A stretch of DNA of 64,000 nt from Brachyspira pilosicoli (GTDB lineage: Bacteria; Spirochaetota; Brachyspiria; Brachyspirales; Brachyspiraceae), in contig NZ_JAWLPU010000003.1 in assembly GCF_036997485.1 (NCBI RefSeq), positions 310,001 to 374,000 on the forward strand, written 5' to 3'. The first letter of the stretch is position 1. Every line of letters starts with the position of its first letter. Shown here one piece after another: positions 34,891-44,092 of the stretch. The position numbers were made by a program, and so were the translations under genes. The notes below the pieces were generated by a model. The model saw nothing but the letters and a program-made list of their open reading frames with translations. It was not told the DNA's origin and did not search any database.

Positions 34891-35844
34891 TTACTGATCA
34901 AATAAAACGCTTATAGAACGTTCTAAATGTATATATTTAATAGCATTAGCAATAACAGGAGCAACAGAAAGAACTTCTATTTTGCTGCCTAATCTGTCTG
35001 TCATTACTTTTAAGCTATCAGTAATATAAAGTTTTTCTACTTCGCTTGCATTAATTCTTTCATAGGCATCGCCTGAACATACTGCATGAGTTATAAAGAT
35101 ATATATTTTTCTCATACCAGCTTTTTTAAGTGCTGCAATACCTTTAAGTAATGTTCCGCCTGTATCAATAATATCATCTATAATGATAGCATCTTTACCT
35201 TCTACATTACCAATAACATTCATAACTTCGCATTCATTAGCTCTATCTCTTCTTTTGTCTATAATAGCTATATCGAGGTTAAGAGTTTTTGCTATAAATC
35301 TTGCCCTTCCTACACCGCCTATATCAGGAGAGACAACCATAGCATTTGATATATCTAAATCTTTTCTTATTTTATCTAAGAAAACATTTTTAGAAAGCAT
35401 GTGATCTACAGGTATATCAAAAAAGCCTTGTATCTGAGCGGCATGTAAATCAAGAGCTAAAACTCTATGAACTCCGGAAGCCTGTAAGAGGTTAGCTACT
35501 AATTTAGCAGTAATAGGTACTCTTGGTTCATTTTTTCTATCTTGCCTAGAATAACCATAATAAGGAATAACGGCAGTAATTCTTTTAGCGCTAGCCCTTT
35601 TTAAAGCATCTATTACACAAAATAATTCCATCCAACTTTCATTGCTGGAAGGTCTTCCTGTAGGCTGAATTATGTATGTATCTTTATTTCTTGCAGTTTC
35701 TTCTATTTGTACGAAGGTTTCACCGTCAGCAAATTTGCGTATTTGCATATTACCTAATCTAATACCCAAATTATCAACGACATCTTTAGCGAGCTGAGGG
35801 TTAGCTGTACCGCTTAAAACTAATATTTCTTCTTCTATACCCAT
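34891..35844 (-). CDS. prs: Ribose-phosphate pyrophosphokinase
   Basis: A 317-residue enzyme making PRPP from ribose 5-phosphate and ATP, supplying nucleotides, His and Trp. Marks: FADGETFVQIEETARN, RQDRKNEPRVPITAKLVAN, and the PRPP loop IIDDIIDTGGTL. The Lys/Arg-rich flexible loop is KRRDRANECEV. The ATG at 35844 is preferred over an upstream TTG. No ribosome site is seen. It lies 27 bp from tRNA-Gln and may share its transcript. Confidence 0.96.
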   Translation of the reverse strand: MGIEEEILVLSGTANPQLAKDVVDNLGIRLGNMQIRKFADGETFVQIEETARNKDTYIIQPTGRPSSNESWMELFCVIDALKRASAKRITAVIPYYGYSRQDRKNEPRVPITAKLVANLLQASGVHRVLALDLHAAQIQGFFDIPVDHMLSKNVFLDKIRKDLDISNAMVVSPDIGGVGRARFIAKTLNLDIAIIDKRRDRANECEVMNVIGNVEGKDAIIIDDIIDTGGTLLKGIAALKKAGMRKIYIFITHAVCSGDAYERINASEVEKLYITDSLKVMTDRLGSKIEVLSVAPVIANAIKYIHLERSISVLFDQ

Positions 35845-35870
35845 AATTAACAACCATAATTAAAGAAAAG

Positions 35871-35942
35871 TTGGGGTGGGAGGATTCGAACCCCCGAATA
35901 AATGGACCAAAACCACTTGTCTTACCGCTTGACGACACCCCA
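35871..35942 (-). tRNA. tRNA-Gln (anticodon TTG)
   Basis: A 72-nt cloverleaf: acceptor TGGGGTG pairs with CACCCCA, the T arm has GGTTCGAATCC, and the seven-base anticodon loop TTTTGGT gives anticodon TTG. The discriminator is A and CCA is not encoded. Confidence 0.95.
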
Positions 35943-35981
35943 GTATCGATTTTTTTATTTCTAAAAGCTTATGAGTACCGA

Positions 35982-36009
35982 ATTATACTACATAATAAAA
36001 AATTGTCAA
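35982..36009 (-). promoter_or_regulatory. tRNA-Gln promoter
   Basis: On the minus strand TTGACA (36009-36004), 16-bp spacer, TATAAT (35987-35982), 40 bp upstream of the tRNA. Both boxes are perfect consensus. Confidence 0.8.
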
Positions 36010-36180
36010 GAGTATTTTTATATTATTTATTAAATATATTTTTTATTTTATTTTACTTTATTTTGTATAAAATATATAAAGTTTTACATTATTTGCTTGA
36101 TATTTTGTAAAAAATTATTATAATTCATGAAATAAAATGCTGATATAATTAAAATAATAATATAAAAAGGAGAATTTTTT

Positions 36181-36564
36181 ATGGAGAAAAAAATAATAAA
36201 AACTCATAAAGCACCGCAAGCTATAGGACCTTATTCTCAAGCTGTTAAAAGCGGAAATTTTATATTTGCTTCAGGTCAAATACCTTTAGACCCTGTTAGC
36301 GGTGCTATGGCAGAAAATAATATTCAAGCACAAACAGAAAGAGTAATGGAAAATATTAAAGGTTTATTGGAATCTGAAAATTTAACTTTTGCTAATGTTA
36401 TTAAAACTACTTGTTTCTTAAGCGATATGGCTAATTTTGCTGCTTTCAATGAAGTATATGCTAAATATTTTACAGAAAACCCTCCTGCAAGAAGCACTGT
36501 AGCTGTTAAGGCTTTACCTAAAGACGCTTTGGTAGAAGTTGAAATTATAGCTGTTATAGAATAA
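36181..36564 (+). CDS. RidA-family reactive enamine/imine deaminase
   Basis: A 127-residue trimeric enzyme that hydrolyses 2-aminoacrylate and related enamines made by PLP enzymes. APQAIGPYSQAVKSGNFIFASGQIP (first strand and loop), the catalytic Arg in PPARSTVAVKALPKDALVEVE and the terminal EIIAV are diagnostic. Strong ribosome site AAAAGGAG. Stand-alone, with its own terminator. Confidence 0.95.
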   Translation: MEKKIIKTHKAPQAIGPYSQAVKSGNFIFASGQIPLDPVSGAMAENNIQAQTERVMENIKGLLESENLTFANVIKTTCFLSDMANFAAFNEVYAKYFTENPPARSTVAVKALPKDALVEVEIIAVIE

Positions 36565-36575
36565 TTTGAATTTTA

Positions 36576-36601
36576 AAGCCATGTGTTTTTATGCATGGCT
36601 T
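36576..36601 (+). terminator. Hairpin after the RidA gene
   Basis: AAGCCATG pairs perfectly with CATGGCTT around a 10-base loop, followed by TATTTATTTA. The T tract is weak. Confidence 0.6.
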
Positions 36602-36658
36602 ATTTATTTAAGCCCTTTAATTAAAAAATAAATTAAAAATCTAAATAAAGAGAAAAAA

Positions 36659-37516
36659 ATGAACATAAGAAATTATATATCTTATCTTATTAAAGGTATG
36701 GCTATAGGTGTTGCTAATGCTATACCTGGTGTTTCTGGTGGAACTATAGCATTTGTGCTTGGAATATATGAAAACCTTACTTATGCTATATCTGCTTTGC
36801 CTACTGCAATTATTAAATTAAAATGGAAAGAAGTGGGAGAGAGCTTAAAAATATTAGTGCCTGTTTTTTTGGGGGCTGGTATTTCTATAGTTCTTTTTCT
36901 AAATATTATTAATTATTTATTTCAATACTATCCTATACCTACTAAGATATTTTTTGTGGGGCTTATACTTGGTTCTTTCCCATTTGTTACTAAGACTATA
37001 GATAAATTTGATTTTAAAGTATTTATATCTTTTTTTATAGGTGCTTTTATAATGGCAATATTTGTTTATTTTGATATTAATAAGCCTGCCGGAGAGACTA
37101 CATATACTGGAGATTTTTCTATATTTTATGGAATTAAGTTATTTTTATGCGGTATAGCTGCTGCTGTTGCTATGGTGATACCGGGAATATCAGGTTCTTT
37201 ACTTTTATTGATATTGGGTGAGTATGAGAATGTATCTAATCTTGTATCTACTCTTACGAAAAATTTTGCTAATGTATATCCATTGATATTTTTAGGTCTT
37301 GGAGTTGCTATAGGAATTTTTACTATATCTAAACTCGTTACTATTGTTATACAAAAACATAAATCTATATTATTTGGTTTTGTGCTTGGTATCATAGTAG
37401 TATCTTTTTTAAGTTTATGGCCTAATATCACAACATTGAGTTTGGGAATGCTTACAGCAACAGTTTTATCTATGTGCTTTGGTTTTTTAATTGCTATGAT
37501 TATGGAAAAAATATAA
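36659..37516 (+). CDS. DUF368 family polyprenyl-phosphate transporter (PopT-like)
   Basis: A 285-residue membrane protein of about eight helices built from two repeats. The repeat signatures are GVANAIPGVSGGTIAFVLGIYE and AVAMVIPGISGSLLLLILGEYE, with their PGxSG cores. DUF368 proteins have been shown to recycle undecaprenyl phosphate across the cytoplasmic membrane, which would serve peptidoglycan or glycan synthesis. GAGAAAAAA precedes the start, giving a weak ribosome site. Confidence 0.9.
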   Translation: MNIRNYISYLIKGMAIGVANAIPGVSGGTIAFVLGIYENLTYAISALPTAIIKLKWKEVGESLKILVPVFLGAGISIVLFLNIINYLFQYYPIPTKIFFVGLILGSFPFVTKTIDKFDFKVFISFFIGAFIMAIFVYFDINKPAGETTYTGDFSIFYGIKLFLCGIAAAVAMVIPGISGSLLLLILGEYENVSNLVSTLTKNFANVYPLIFLGLGVAIGIFTISKLVTIVIQKHKSILFGFVLGIIVVSFLSLWPNITTLSLGMLTATVLSMCFGFLIAMIMEKI

Positions 37517-37600
37517 TGTTTTTTATTTATTTTTTATAGGCTATAGTTAAAATTTATTATATATGCATCCGAGTATTGTAGTAGTACAAAGAGGATAATA

Positions 37601-38866
37601 ATGATGAGAAGATTAAATAACAATAAATTATATCTATTATTAACTTTAGTATTAGTAGCTTTTATATACTTATACACTAGCTTGATTGCTCAGACATCTT
37701 CTGATAGAATTAGTATGGAAAATTATAATGATTTGCCTAACTCTCGAAGACTTGTAACTAAACTTAATATTAAACATATAGAAGAAAATAAAGTGGAAGT
37801 AAGCTGGGTTGGTATATATCATCCTAATTTGATGTATTATGTTTATAGAAGCGAAGACCCTATATTAAGCAAAGTAGTTCTTACTAATGCAAAAGTAGTA
37901 GCTTCAACAAAAGCAACTAATGCTTCTACTACATATACTATTTATGATAATTTGCCTAAATATGATAAATATTATTATGCTGTAATATCGTATATAGATA
38001 ATATTAATTTTTATACTGCTACAGAAAATATGGATTTAATGCCGTTTGAATATTATGATCCTTTTAAAAATGATATGACTAATTTTGAAATGGATATAAC
38101 TAATGAAATTATTACCAACGATATTATTACTAATGATTTTGATACTAATAACACTTACTTTACAAATGATATGATTACAAATATAGTAAACAGTAATGAT
38201 TTTTTAAGTTATTATCCTAATACTAATTTATTTGACAGCAATTATAGCATATTGCCTCCTACTAACTATGTTGACCTATACTATACTACAAATAAAATAG
38301 ATTCAAATAGAGGAATAGTTTTTACTACTAATTATTATAACTATACTAATTATTATAATCTTACTAATAATTATACTAATTACTATAATACTACTAAAAT
38401 ATATATAATTAATCCTACTAATGATTCATTGACTAATGAAATTAATACTAATGATTTGAATACTAATGATTTTACAAATCAAAGCCGTATGATTGAAAAC
38501 GTTACTAATGAATTAAAGGTTACTAGTTTTACAAATGATAAAAATGAGAATATAGTTAATGTAGAGATAAAAAAAGATAATACTAAAAAAACAACCCCAA
38601 CAGAGTATCAGAGATATAGTTCTGAGTATCAGAGGGCTTTAGCTCAATTTAGCGCTAATAATTATAGCGGAGCCATTTCAATTTTAGAGCCTATATCAAG
38701 AAAAAAAGTTGATAGTGCTTTGTATTATGATATTAATTTGTTGCTTGGTAAGTCTTATAAGAATGCTGGAAGAAAAAAGAATGCTTTAGATACATTGAAA
38801 AGAATAAAATCTATTAATCCTAATGAAGTTAATTTCTGGATTAATCAGGTTTTAAGCGATTTATAA
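37601..38866 (+). CDS. Envelope protein with FN3-like domain, Asn/Thr-rich linker and TPR-like end
   Basis: A 421-residue protein of unknown function. A membrane anchor or signal (about 8-30) is followed by a fibronectin-III-like domain (about 48-140: VEVSWVGIYHP, YYVYRSEDP, YYYAVISYID). Residues about 165-300 are almost all Asn, Thr, Tyr and Asp with recurring TND/TNE units from repeated ACTAAT codons. Residues 335-421 look like TPR helices (SGAISILEPISRK, GKSYKNAGRKKNALDTLKR). It precedes another TPR protein by 18 bp. Probably periplasmic. Confidence 0.65.
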   Translation: MMRRLNNNKLYLLLTLVLVAFIYLYTSLIAQTSSDRISMENYNDLPNSRRLVTKLNIKHIEENKVEVSWVGIYHPNLMYYVYRSEDPILSKVVLTNAKVVASTKATNASTTYTIYDNLPKYDKYYYAVISYIDNINFYTATENMDLMPFEYYDPFKNDMTNFEMDITNEIITNDIITNDFDTNNTYFTNDMITNIVNSNDFLSYYPNTNLFDSNYSILPPTNYVDLYYTTNKIDSNRGIVFTTNYYNYTNYYNLTNNYTNYYNTTKIYIINPTNDSLTNEINTNDLNTNDFTNQSRMIENVTNELKVTSFTNDKNENIVNVEIKKDNTKKTTPTEYQRYSSEYQRALAQFSANNYSGAISILEPISRKKVDSALYYDINLLLGKSYKNAGRKKNALDTLKRIKSINPNEVNFWINQVLSDL

Positions 38867-38884
38867 TAAAAAAAAGGAGAGATT

Positions 38885-39925
38885 ATGAAAACTTACGCAG
38901 CAGTTTTAGCGTCTGTTATTACGGTAGTAGCTATATTGATAGGTGTTTTTATCACTAAAGTTTCTGTATTGTCTTCTCCTGAAAGATATTTCCAGAAAGG
39001 AAAAAGATATTATGAATTAGAAAATTATAATGAAGCTATTAATAATCTAAATGAATACTTATCTATAGACAGCAGATCAAAACCTGTAAGCAATGTGGCT
39101 GAATCTTATTTTCTTGTAGCTGATTCATTAAAAAAAATGAAGAATTATAATTTAGCTAAAGATCGTTTGTCTGAAATAATAGACGGTGCAGGTTTTGAAG
39201 CCTATCAGCTTGATGCTATAATAGCTTATGCTGATATAGCGAGATTAGAAAATAGTGCTGACCAATATATTATTACTAAATTACAAAATAACTTAAAACC
39301 TTCTGATAAATCTTTGGCATCTACTATTAATATGGAATATGGTTATCAGTTGTTCTTTGAAAAAAAGTATGGCGAAGCTTTGAGTTATTTTTTAAGATCT
39401 GATGGTGAGTTGGCTGTTTTGGGAAGGGCGAGAGTTTATTTTGCTATGAATGAATATGATAGAGCTTTTGAAATATATGAAGATTTCTTAAAGTATTATC
39501 ATACAAGTATATATTATAATGAGGTTGTAAGGACTTATCTTATTCAGGTTCCGGCTATAGCTCATAGAATGTATGTTGAAAAGAATTATACTAAGGCAAG
39601 AATGTATTATAATAAAATAGCTGCTCTTTTCCCTAGAACTAAACATCAGGAAGAGGCTTTATTTAAAATTGGAGAGTCTTACTATAATGAAAAGAATTAT
39701 AATAAGGCTGTAGAATATTTTAATAAAGTGAGATTGAATAATGTTTATACGCTTGATGCTGAGGCTTTGCTTTATATTGGTTTATCGTATTTCAAAGTTG
39801 GAAGATACTCAGATTCTTATAAAGCTTTAGATACATTTGTTAATACTTATCCAGACAATCCGAATGTTTCAAGAGCTAAAGATTATATGGCGGCATTACA
39901 AGAAACTTTATTAGCTATTAATTGA
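38885..39925 (+). CDS. TPR-repeat membrane-anchored protein
   Basis: A 346-residue protein with an N-terminal membrane helix (about 5-28) and then TPR units throughout, such as QKGKRYYELENYNEAINNL, FEIYEDFLKYY, IGESYYNEKNYNKAVEYF and IGLSYFKVGRYSDSYKALD. The last repeats resemble BamD/YbgF-type periplasmic TPR scaffolds. It pairs with the FN3/TPR protein upstream (18-bp gap, AAGGAG). Probably a periplasmic scaffold. The partner is unknown. Confidence 0.8.
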   Translation: MKTYAAVLASVITVVAILIGVFITKVSVLSSPERYFQKGKRYYELENYNEAINNLNEYLSIDSRSKPVSNVAESYFLVADSLKKMKNYNLAKDRLSEIIDGAGFEAYQLDAIIAYADIARLENSADQYIITKLQNNLKPSDKSLASTINMEYGYQLFFEKKYGEALSYFLRSDGELAVLGRARVYFAMNEYDRAFEIYEDFLKYYHTSIYYNEVVRTYLIQVPAIAHRMYVEKNYTKARMYYNKIAALFPRTKHQEEALFKIGESYYNEKNYNKAVEYFNKVRLNNVYTLDAEALLYIGLSYFKVGRYSDSYKALDTFVNTYPDNPNVSRAKDYMAALQETLLAIN

Positions 39926-39955
39926 TATTAATTGTTAAATGAATTTTTGATAAAT

Positions 39956-40000
39956 AAAAAGACCTATAACAAAATTAGTTTTTTGTTTAAGGTCTTTTTT
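39956..40000. terminator. Bidirectional terminator between convergent TPR and XRE genes
   Basis: AAAAAGACCT (39956-39965) pairs with AGGTCTTTTTT (39990-40000). T or A runs flank both ends. The stop codon of the XRE gene lies inside the right arm. Confidence 0.8.
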
Positions 40001-40352
40001 TATCATTGTCTAAAATTACTAATTTATTTATATCATCAATTAGATTAGAAATAATATCTAATTTACTCGATTCTACATGCTTAAGTTTTTCAAATGTATT
40101 TAATAATTTATCATCTCTATTTTCTAAATTATTGCTTTTTATAGTTAATAAACTTTCTGGTGTTGTTTCCAAAGCTTTTGCTATTTTATTCAATCTTTTT
40201 ATTGATATGTTTCTATTACCAACTTCTATTCCTTGTAAATATTTACTAGAAACACCTGCTTGTTCGGCTAAGGTATCTATGGTCATCTTTTTGCTTTTTC
40301 TAAGTAATCTTATATTGTAGCCTAAATTATATAATAAGATTTCATTTTCCAT
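39987..40352 (-). CDS. XRE-family helix-turn-helix regulator
   Basis: A 121-residue DNA-binding protein. The N-terminal HTH (about 8-65) reads IRLLRKSKKMTIDTLAEQAGVSSKYLQGIE, RNISIKRLNKIAKALE. The C-terminal half (70-121) is a short helical region with no sensor domain. It is divergent from the ABC exporter operon across a 402-bp gap that contains an inverted repeat at 40552-40578. Confidence 0.9.
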   Translation of the reverse strand: MENEILLYNLGYNIRLLRKSKKMTIDTLAEQAGVSSKYLQGIEVGNRNISIKRLNKIAKALETTPESLLTIKSNNLENRDDKLLNTFEKLKHVESSKLDIISNLIDDINKLVILDNDKKRP

Positions 40353-40754
40353 ATATAAAGTCCTTTTTATAATAGAATATTTTATATTATATGAATTTTT
40401 AATATTAAAAAAACAATATATAAGTTGTAAAATAAAAAAAAATACCTATTTTTAGTTTTTGTAAATGAATTATAATTTATTGATATTATACTAAACATAT
40501 ATCAATATTTTTTCTTATTAGCCAATTCATATATTATTTGTTTTTAAAAGTAATGATTAGGTGATATTATTAATCATTGAAAAAACTTATAAATAATAAT
40601 AGATACTGTTTATTAATTTTTTAAGATTTTTTGTTATAGTTGAGATTTTCTATTAATTATATTATAATATTTTTTCATTAGTTGTAGATTATACGGTTTT
40701 AATGATTTAGATATAATTTTTTGTTTCAATAAAAGTTTTTAAGGATATAAATAA
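40353..40754. other. Divergent A+T-rich region with inverted repeat
   Basis: No gene is seen. AATGATTA (40552-40559) and TAATCATT (40571-40578) form an inverted repeat spaced 11 bp, a candidate operator for the XRE protein. The downstream promoter is listed separately. Confidence 0.4.
40640..40668 (+). promoter_or_regulatory. Promoter of the ABC exporter operon
   Basis: TTGAGA (40640-40645), 17-bp spacer, TATAAT (40663-40668), about 85 bp before the first start codon. Confidence 0.6.
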
Positions 40755-41693
40755 ATGATTTCTGTTAAGAATTTAACCAAGTATTATGATGATTTTCAGG
40801 CTTTAAAAGGAATTAGCTTTGAAATAAAAACTGGAGAGATTGTCGGTATATTAGGACCTAATGGTGCAGGTAAATCCACAACTTTAAGAATATTAACATC
40901 TTACCTTTCTCCTACAAGCGGAGATGCTATCATAGATGGAAGGAGTATTTTAGATAAAGATATAGAGATAAAAAAAATAATAGGATACCTTCCAGAATCA
41001 GCCCCTTTATATAATGATATGTGTGTTTTTGATTATTTAGTTTATATGGCAGATATACAGGAGCTAAAAAGAGATAAACTATCAGAGAGACTTAATTATG
41101 TGGTGGAAGCTTGTTCTCTTAAAGATGTAATATCCAAACCTATAGGAGAGCTTTCTAAGGGTTATAAACAGAGGGTAGGGCTTGCTGGTGCTATTATACA
41201 TGACCCTAAAATACTTATATTAGATGAACCTACAAACGGACTTGACCCTAATCAGATTGTTGAGATTAGAGAGCTTATTAAAGAACTTGGAAAAGAAAAA
41301 ACTGTTTTAATATCTACTCATATATTAAGCGAGGTTGAGGCTACTTGTTCGAGGGCTATTATTATAAACAAAGGCAGTATTATTGCTGATAATGACCCTA
41401 AACATTTAAGTGTTGATAATAAAATATCATCTATTAAACTTTCTCTAAAAACTAATGACAGCTTTGAAACTATAAAAATAAAATTAAATAGTTTAGACAA
41501 TATTGAAGATATAACTTTAATTGAAGAAATGGATAATAATATAAAAACAATTATTATAAAAACAACCGACAAAGAGCCTATTGAAAAAGTGTATAAATTT
41601 ATTAAAAGTACAGATTGGATAATATATGAGTTTGTTAAAGAAAAAGAGAACTTAGAGACAGTATTCCATACTTTAACTAAAGGAGAAAATTGA
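40755..41693 (+). CDS. ABC transporter ATP-binding protein (GldA-like)
   Basis: A 312-residue ATPase. Walker A GPNGAGKST, signature LSKGYKQRVGLAGA, Walker B LILDEPTNGLDP and the switch His in STHILSEVE are complete. The C-terminal 80 residues form the regulatory domain common in ABC-2 exporters. Its stop overlaps the permease start by one base. With the DUF4340 gene it resembles the gliding-motility/Gld-type exporter set. Confidence 0.94.
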   Translation: MISVKNLTKYYDDFQALKGISFEIKTGEIVGILGPNGAGKSTTLRILTSYLSPTSGDAIIDGRSILDKDIEIKKIIGYLPESAPLYNDMCVFDYLVYMADIQELKRDKLSERLNYVVEACSLKDVISKPIGELSKGYKQRVGLAGAIIHDPKILILDEPTNGLDPNQIVEIRELIKELGKEKTVLISTHILSEVEATCSRAIIINKGSIIADNDPKHLSVDNKISSIKLSLKTNDSFETIKIKLNSLDNIEDITLIEEMDNNIKTIIIKTTDKEPIEKVYKFIKSTDWIIYEFVKEKENLETVFHTLTKGEN

Positions 41694-42415
41694 TGACTAA
41701 TATTTTTTCTTTTAATAAAACAAAGATAATATTAAAAAAAGAATTAAGACATATTTTTTTATCGCCAATAGCATATATATTTTCTGCAATATTTTTAATA
41801 GCTTCAGGAATATATTTTTTCTCAAGATTTTTTATTTTATCTCAAAATGATATGCAGGATTATTTTTCAATTTTGCCTTTTATACTTTCTTTAATAATAC
41901 CGCCTATTACAATGGGCTTATTATCGAGCGAGTTTTCAAGCGGTTCTTATGAATTAATAAGCACTCAATCTGTAACTACATTAGACATTATAATGGGCAA
42001 ATTTTTATCTGCTGTAGTATTTATGCTTTTTGCTTTAGTGCCTACAATACTTTACCCTATCACTTTGCTTTTTTTGGGTAGATTAGATATTGGTCCTGTG
42101 ATAGGCGGATATGTTGGAAGTGTATTTTTAATATCAGCTTTATGTGCTATAGGTATATTTGCTTCATCTGTTACAAAAAATCAAATAATAGCTTTGATTG
42201 TTGCTTTGGCTATAATGATATCTCTTAATATATTATTAAAATTCTTAGGACTTCTTTTTCCAAATACTTCTAATTTTATATTATTTATTAGCGGCGATTA
42301 TCACTTTGCTAATATTGCAAGAGGGGTAATAGATTTAAGAGATATTATTTATTTTCTTTCTGTAACAACTATATTTTTGTATTTAGCAAATATAATTCTT
42401 CAAAATAGAAAGTAA
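41693..42415 (+). CDS. ABC-2 type permease (GldF-like)
   Basis: A 240-residue membrane protein with six helices. KKELRHIFLSPIAYIFSAIF begins the ABC-2 membrane unit and SSEFSSGSYELISTQSVT is the conserved coupling region. The ATG at 41693 overlaps the ATPase stop and is preferred to the TTG before it. A single permease gene is seen. The large extracytoplasmic GldG-type subunit is not encoded between this gene and the next. Confidence 0.9.
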   Translation: MTNIFSFNKTKIILKKELRHIFLSPIAYIFSAIFLIASGIYFFSRFFILSQNDMQDYFSILPFILSLIIPPITMGLLSSEFSSGSYELISTQSVTTLDIIMGKFLSAVVFMLFALVPTILYPITLLFLGRLDIGPVIGGYVGSVFLISALCAIGIFASSVTKNQIIALIVALAIMISLNILLKFLGLLFPNTSNFILFISGDYHFANIARGVIDLRDIIYFLSVTTIFLYLANIILQNRK

Positions 42416-42441
42416 CAAAAAATAAAATTAGGATAAACTCT

Positions 42442-43434
42442 ATGAATAAAAACTTAAAAAAAATAATTATTCTTTTAGTGGTATTAATTGTTATTAGCTT
42501 TGCTGCTTTTTTTACTACTAAATATAAAAAACAGCAATTAATAGCAAACAAACCAAGAACTCAGATTTTTGAGCTTAATGAAACCAATGTAAATAAATAT
42601 CATCTTGTATATGATGATCAGGATATCACAGTTGAAAAGAAAAATAATATTTGGACTATCACTTCTCCTGAAAACAATTATAAAGTTGATCAAATGGAAG
42701 CTTTTGCCAATGTTAAGAATTTTAACACTCTTAATATAGATTTGATAATAACAAATTTAAGTGAGGTTGATTCTTTTGGATTAGATAACCCAACTAATGA
42801 GTTTACAGTTTGGGATGGAAAAAAAGAACATAAAATATATGTTGGAAATAAAACTCCTGACGGTGAGAGATATTATGTGAAGTATAATGATGAGTATTTT
42901 AGCGTGGAGTATGTTTATATAGAGGCTCTTAAAAAAACAATAGATATGCTAAGAGATAAAGAGATATTTGAAAGCCCTATAGTTTTGGATTCTGTAACAA
43001 CTGTAGAAATCGCTACTAAAGATTATACTAATACAATAAAAAAACTAAATAGAACTAATTGGGTTGTAGATGATTTGGGTGAACAAACAGATTTAGATAA
43101 GGCATATAGAGATTTTACTGCTTTATCTTTGGTGAAGGCATCTGCTTTTGTATATGATCAAGATTTGATGAAGCAATTATTTAAAATTCCAGATGCTGTT
43201 ATTACAATATATATGCAAGATAACACTAAAGAAGTTTATGAATTAATTTATACTGTAGATGATAGAATATATGTAATGCCTAAAAGCGGTATAGTTTATG
43301 AGGTTGATTATTCTATATATGATGCGGCTATGAGAAGTAAAGACTATTATGAAAAAAGTGATAGTGTAGAGGACAATGAAGAAGCATTAAACTCTGAAGA
43401 GAGTCTTAAATTATATGAAGGTTTAGAAAAATAA
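42442..43434 (+). CDS. DUF4340 domain-containing protein
   Basis: A 330-residue protein with an N-terminal membrane anchor (about 7-26) and an extracytoplasmic DUF4340 region made of repeated beta-rich units (WTITSPENNYKVDQ, FTVWDGKKEHKIYVGNKTPDGERYYVKY). The acidic C-terminus (SVEDNEEALNSEESLK) is low-complexity. DUF4340 genes typically follow GldG-type exporters. It lies 26 bp after the permease. Function unknown. Confidence 0.88.
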   Translation: MNKNLKKIIILLVVLIVISFAAFFTTKYKKQQLIANKPRTQIFELNETNVNKYHLVYDDQDITVEKKNNIWTITSPENNYKVDQMEAFANVKNFNTLNIDLIITNLSEVDSFGLDNPTNEFTVWDGKKEHKIYVGNKTPDGERYYVKYNDEYFSVEYVYIEALKKTIDMLRDKEIFESPIVLDSVTTVEIATKDYTNTIKKLNRTNWVVDDLGEQTDLDKAYRDFTALSLVKASAFVYDQDLMKQLFKIPDAVITIYMQDNTKEVYELIYTVDDRIYVMPKSGIVYEVDYSIYDAAMRSKDYYEKSDSVEDNEEALNSEESLKLYEGLEK

Positions 43435-43463
43435 TTTTATAAAAATAATTTAAGGATAAAATT

Positions 43464-44021
43464 ATGAAAAAACATATTCCTAATTTACTTAGCTTTAGCA
43501 GAATTATTTTGTCTCCGTTAGTGATATTTTTATATTTTTATAATTCTATCATTACGGCAATACTTGCTTTAATATTTTTGATTATATTAGAGATAACTGA
43601 TGCTTTAGACGGTATGTTAGCGAGAAAATTAAATATAGTAAGTGATTTGGGCAAAGTATTAGACCCTTTTGCTGATACTGTTTTTCATATTACTATGTTT
43701 ACAATATTTTTGTATGAGGGCTCTATGCCTATGTGGATGTATATTATTTCGCTTTATAGGGATATGTTTTCTATGTTTGTAAGGATACTTGGAGGGCTTA
43801 GGGGATTTGCTGTTGCTGCCAAGTTTAGCGGAAAATTAAAAACTGCTTCAAGGGCTATTGCTGTTGTGATAATATTCTTAATAAAGATACTAAAATATAC
43901 TTCTATAGCTTTGCCTTATGACAAAATAATATACTATAGTTTACTCGTTGTAACAATTATTACAATATATTCATTTTTTGATTATATGCCGCTTCTTAAA
44001 GGAAAAGCTGATAAGAAATAA
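43464..44021 (+). CDS. CDP-alcohol phosphatidyltransferase (probable PgsA)
   Basis: A 185-residue membrane enzyme with the complete CDP-alcohol motif D46-x2-D49-G50-x2-A53-R54-x8-G63-x3-D67-x3-D71. The start MKKHIPNLLSFSRIILSP is typical of phosphatidylglycerophosphate synthases, though other alcohols cannot be excluded. About six helices. Ribosome site AAGGAT. It is the last gene of the exporter run. Confidence 0.9.
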   Translation: MKKHIPNLLSFSRIILSPLVIFLYFYNSIITAILALIFLIILEITDALDGMLARKLNIVSDLGKVLDPFADTVFHITMFTIFLYEGSMPMWMYIISLYRDMFSMFVRILGGLRGFAVAAKFSGKLKTASRAIAVVIIFLIKILKYTSIALPYDKIIYYSLLVVTIITIYSFFDYMPLLKGKADKK

Positions 44022-44092
44022 ATATTTGTATTGTTTTTTAGTTTAATATTTAGTATGTAAAATATAGTTAGTATTACTTTTTTAGCTTGCAC

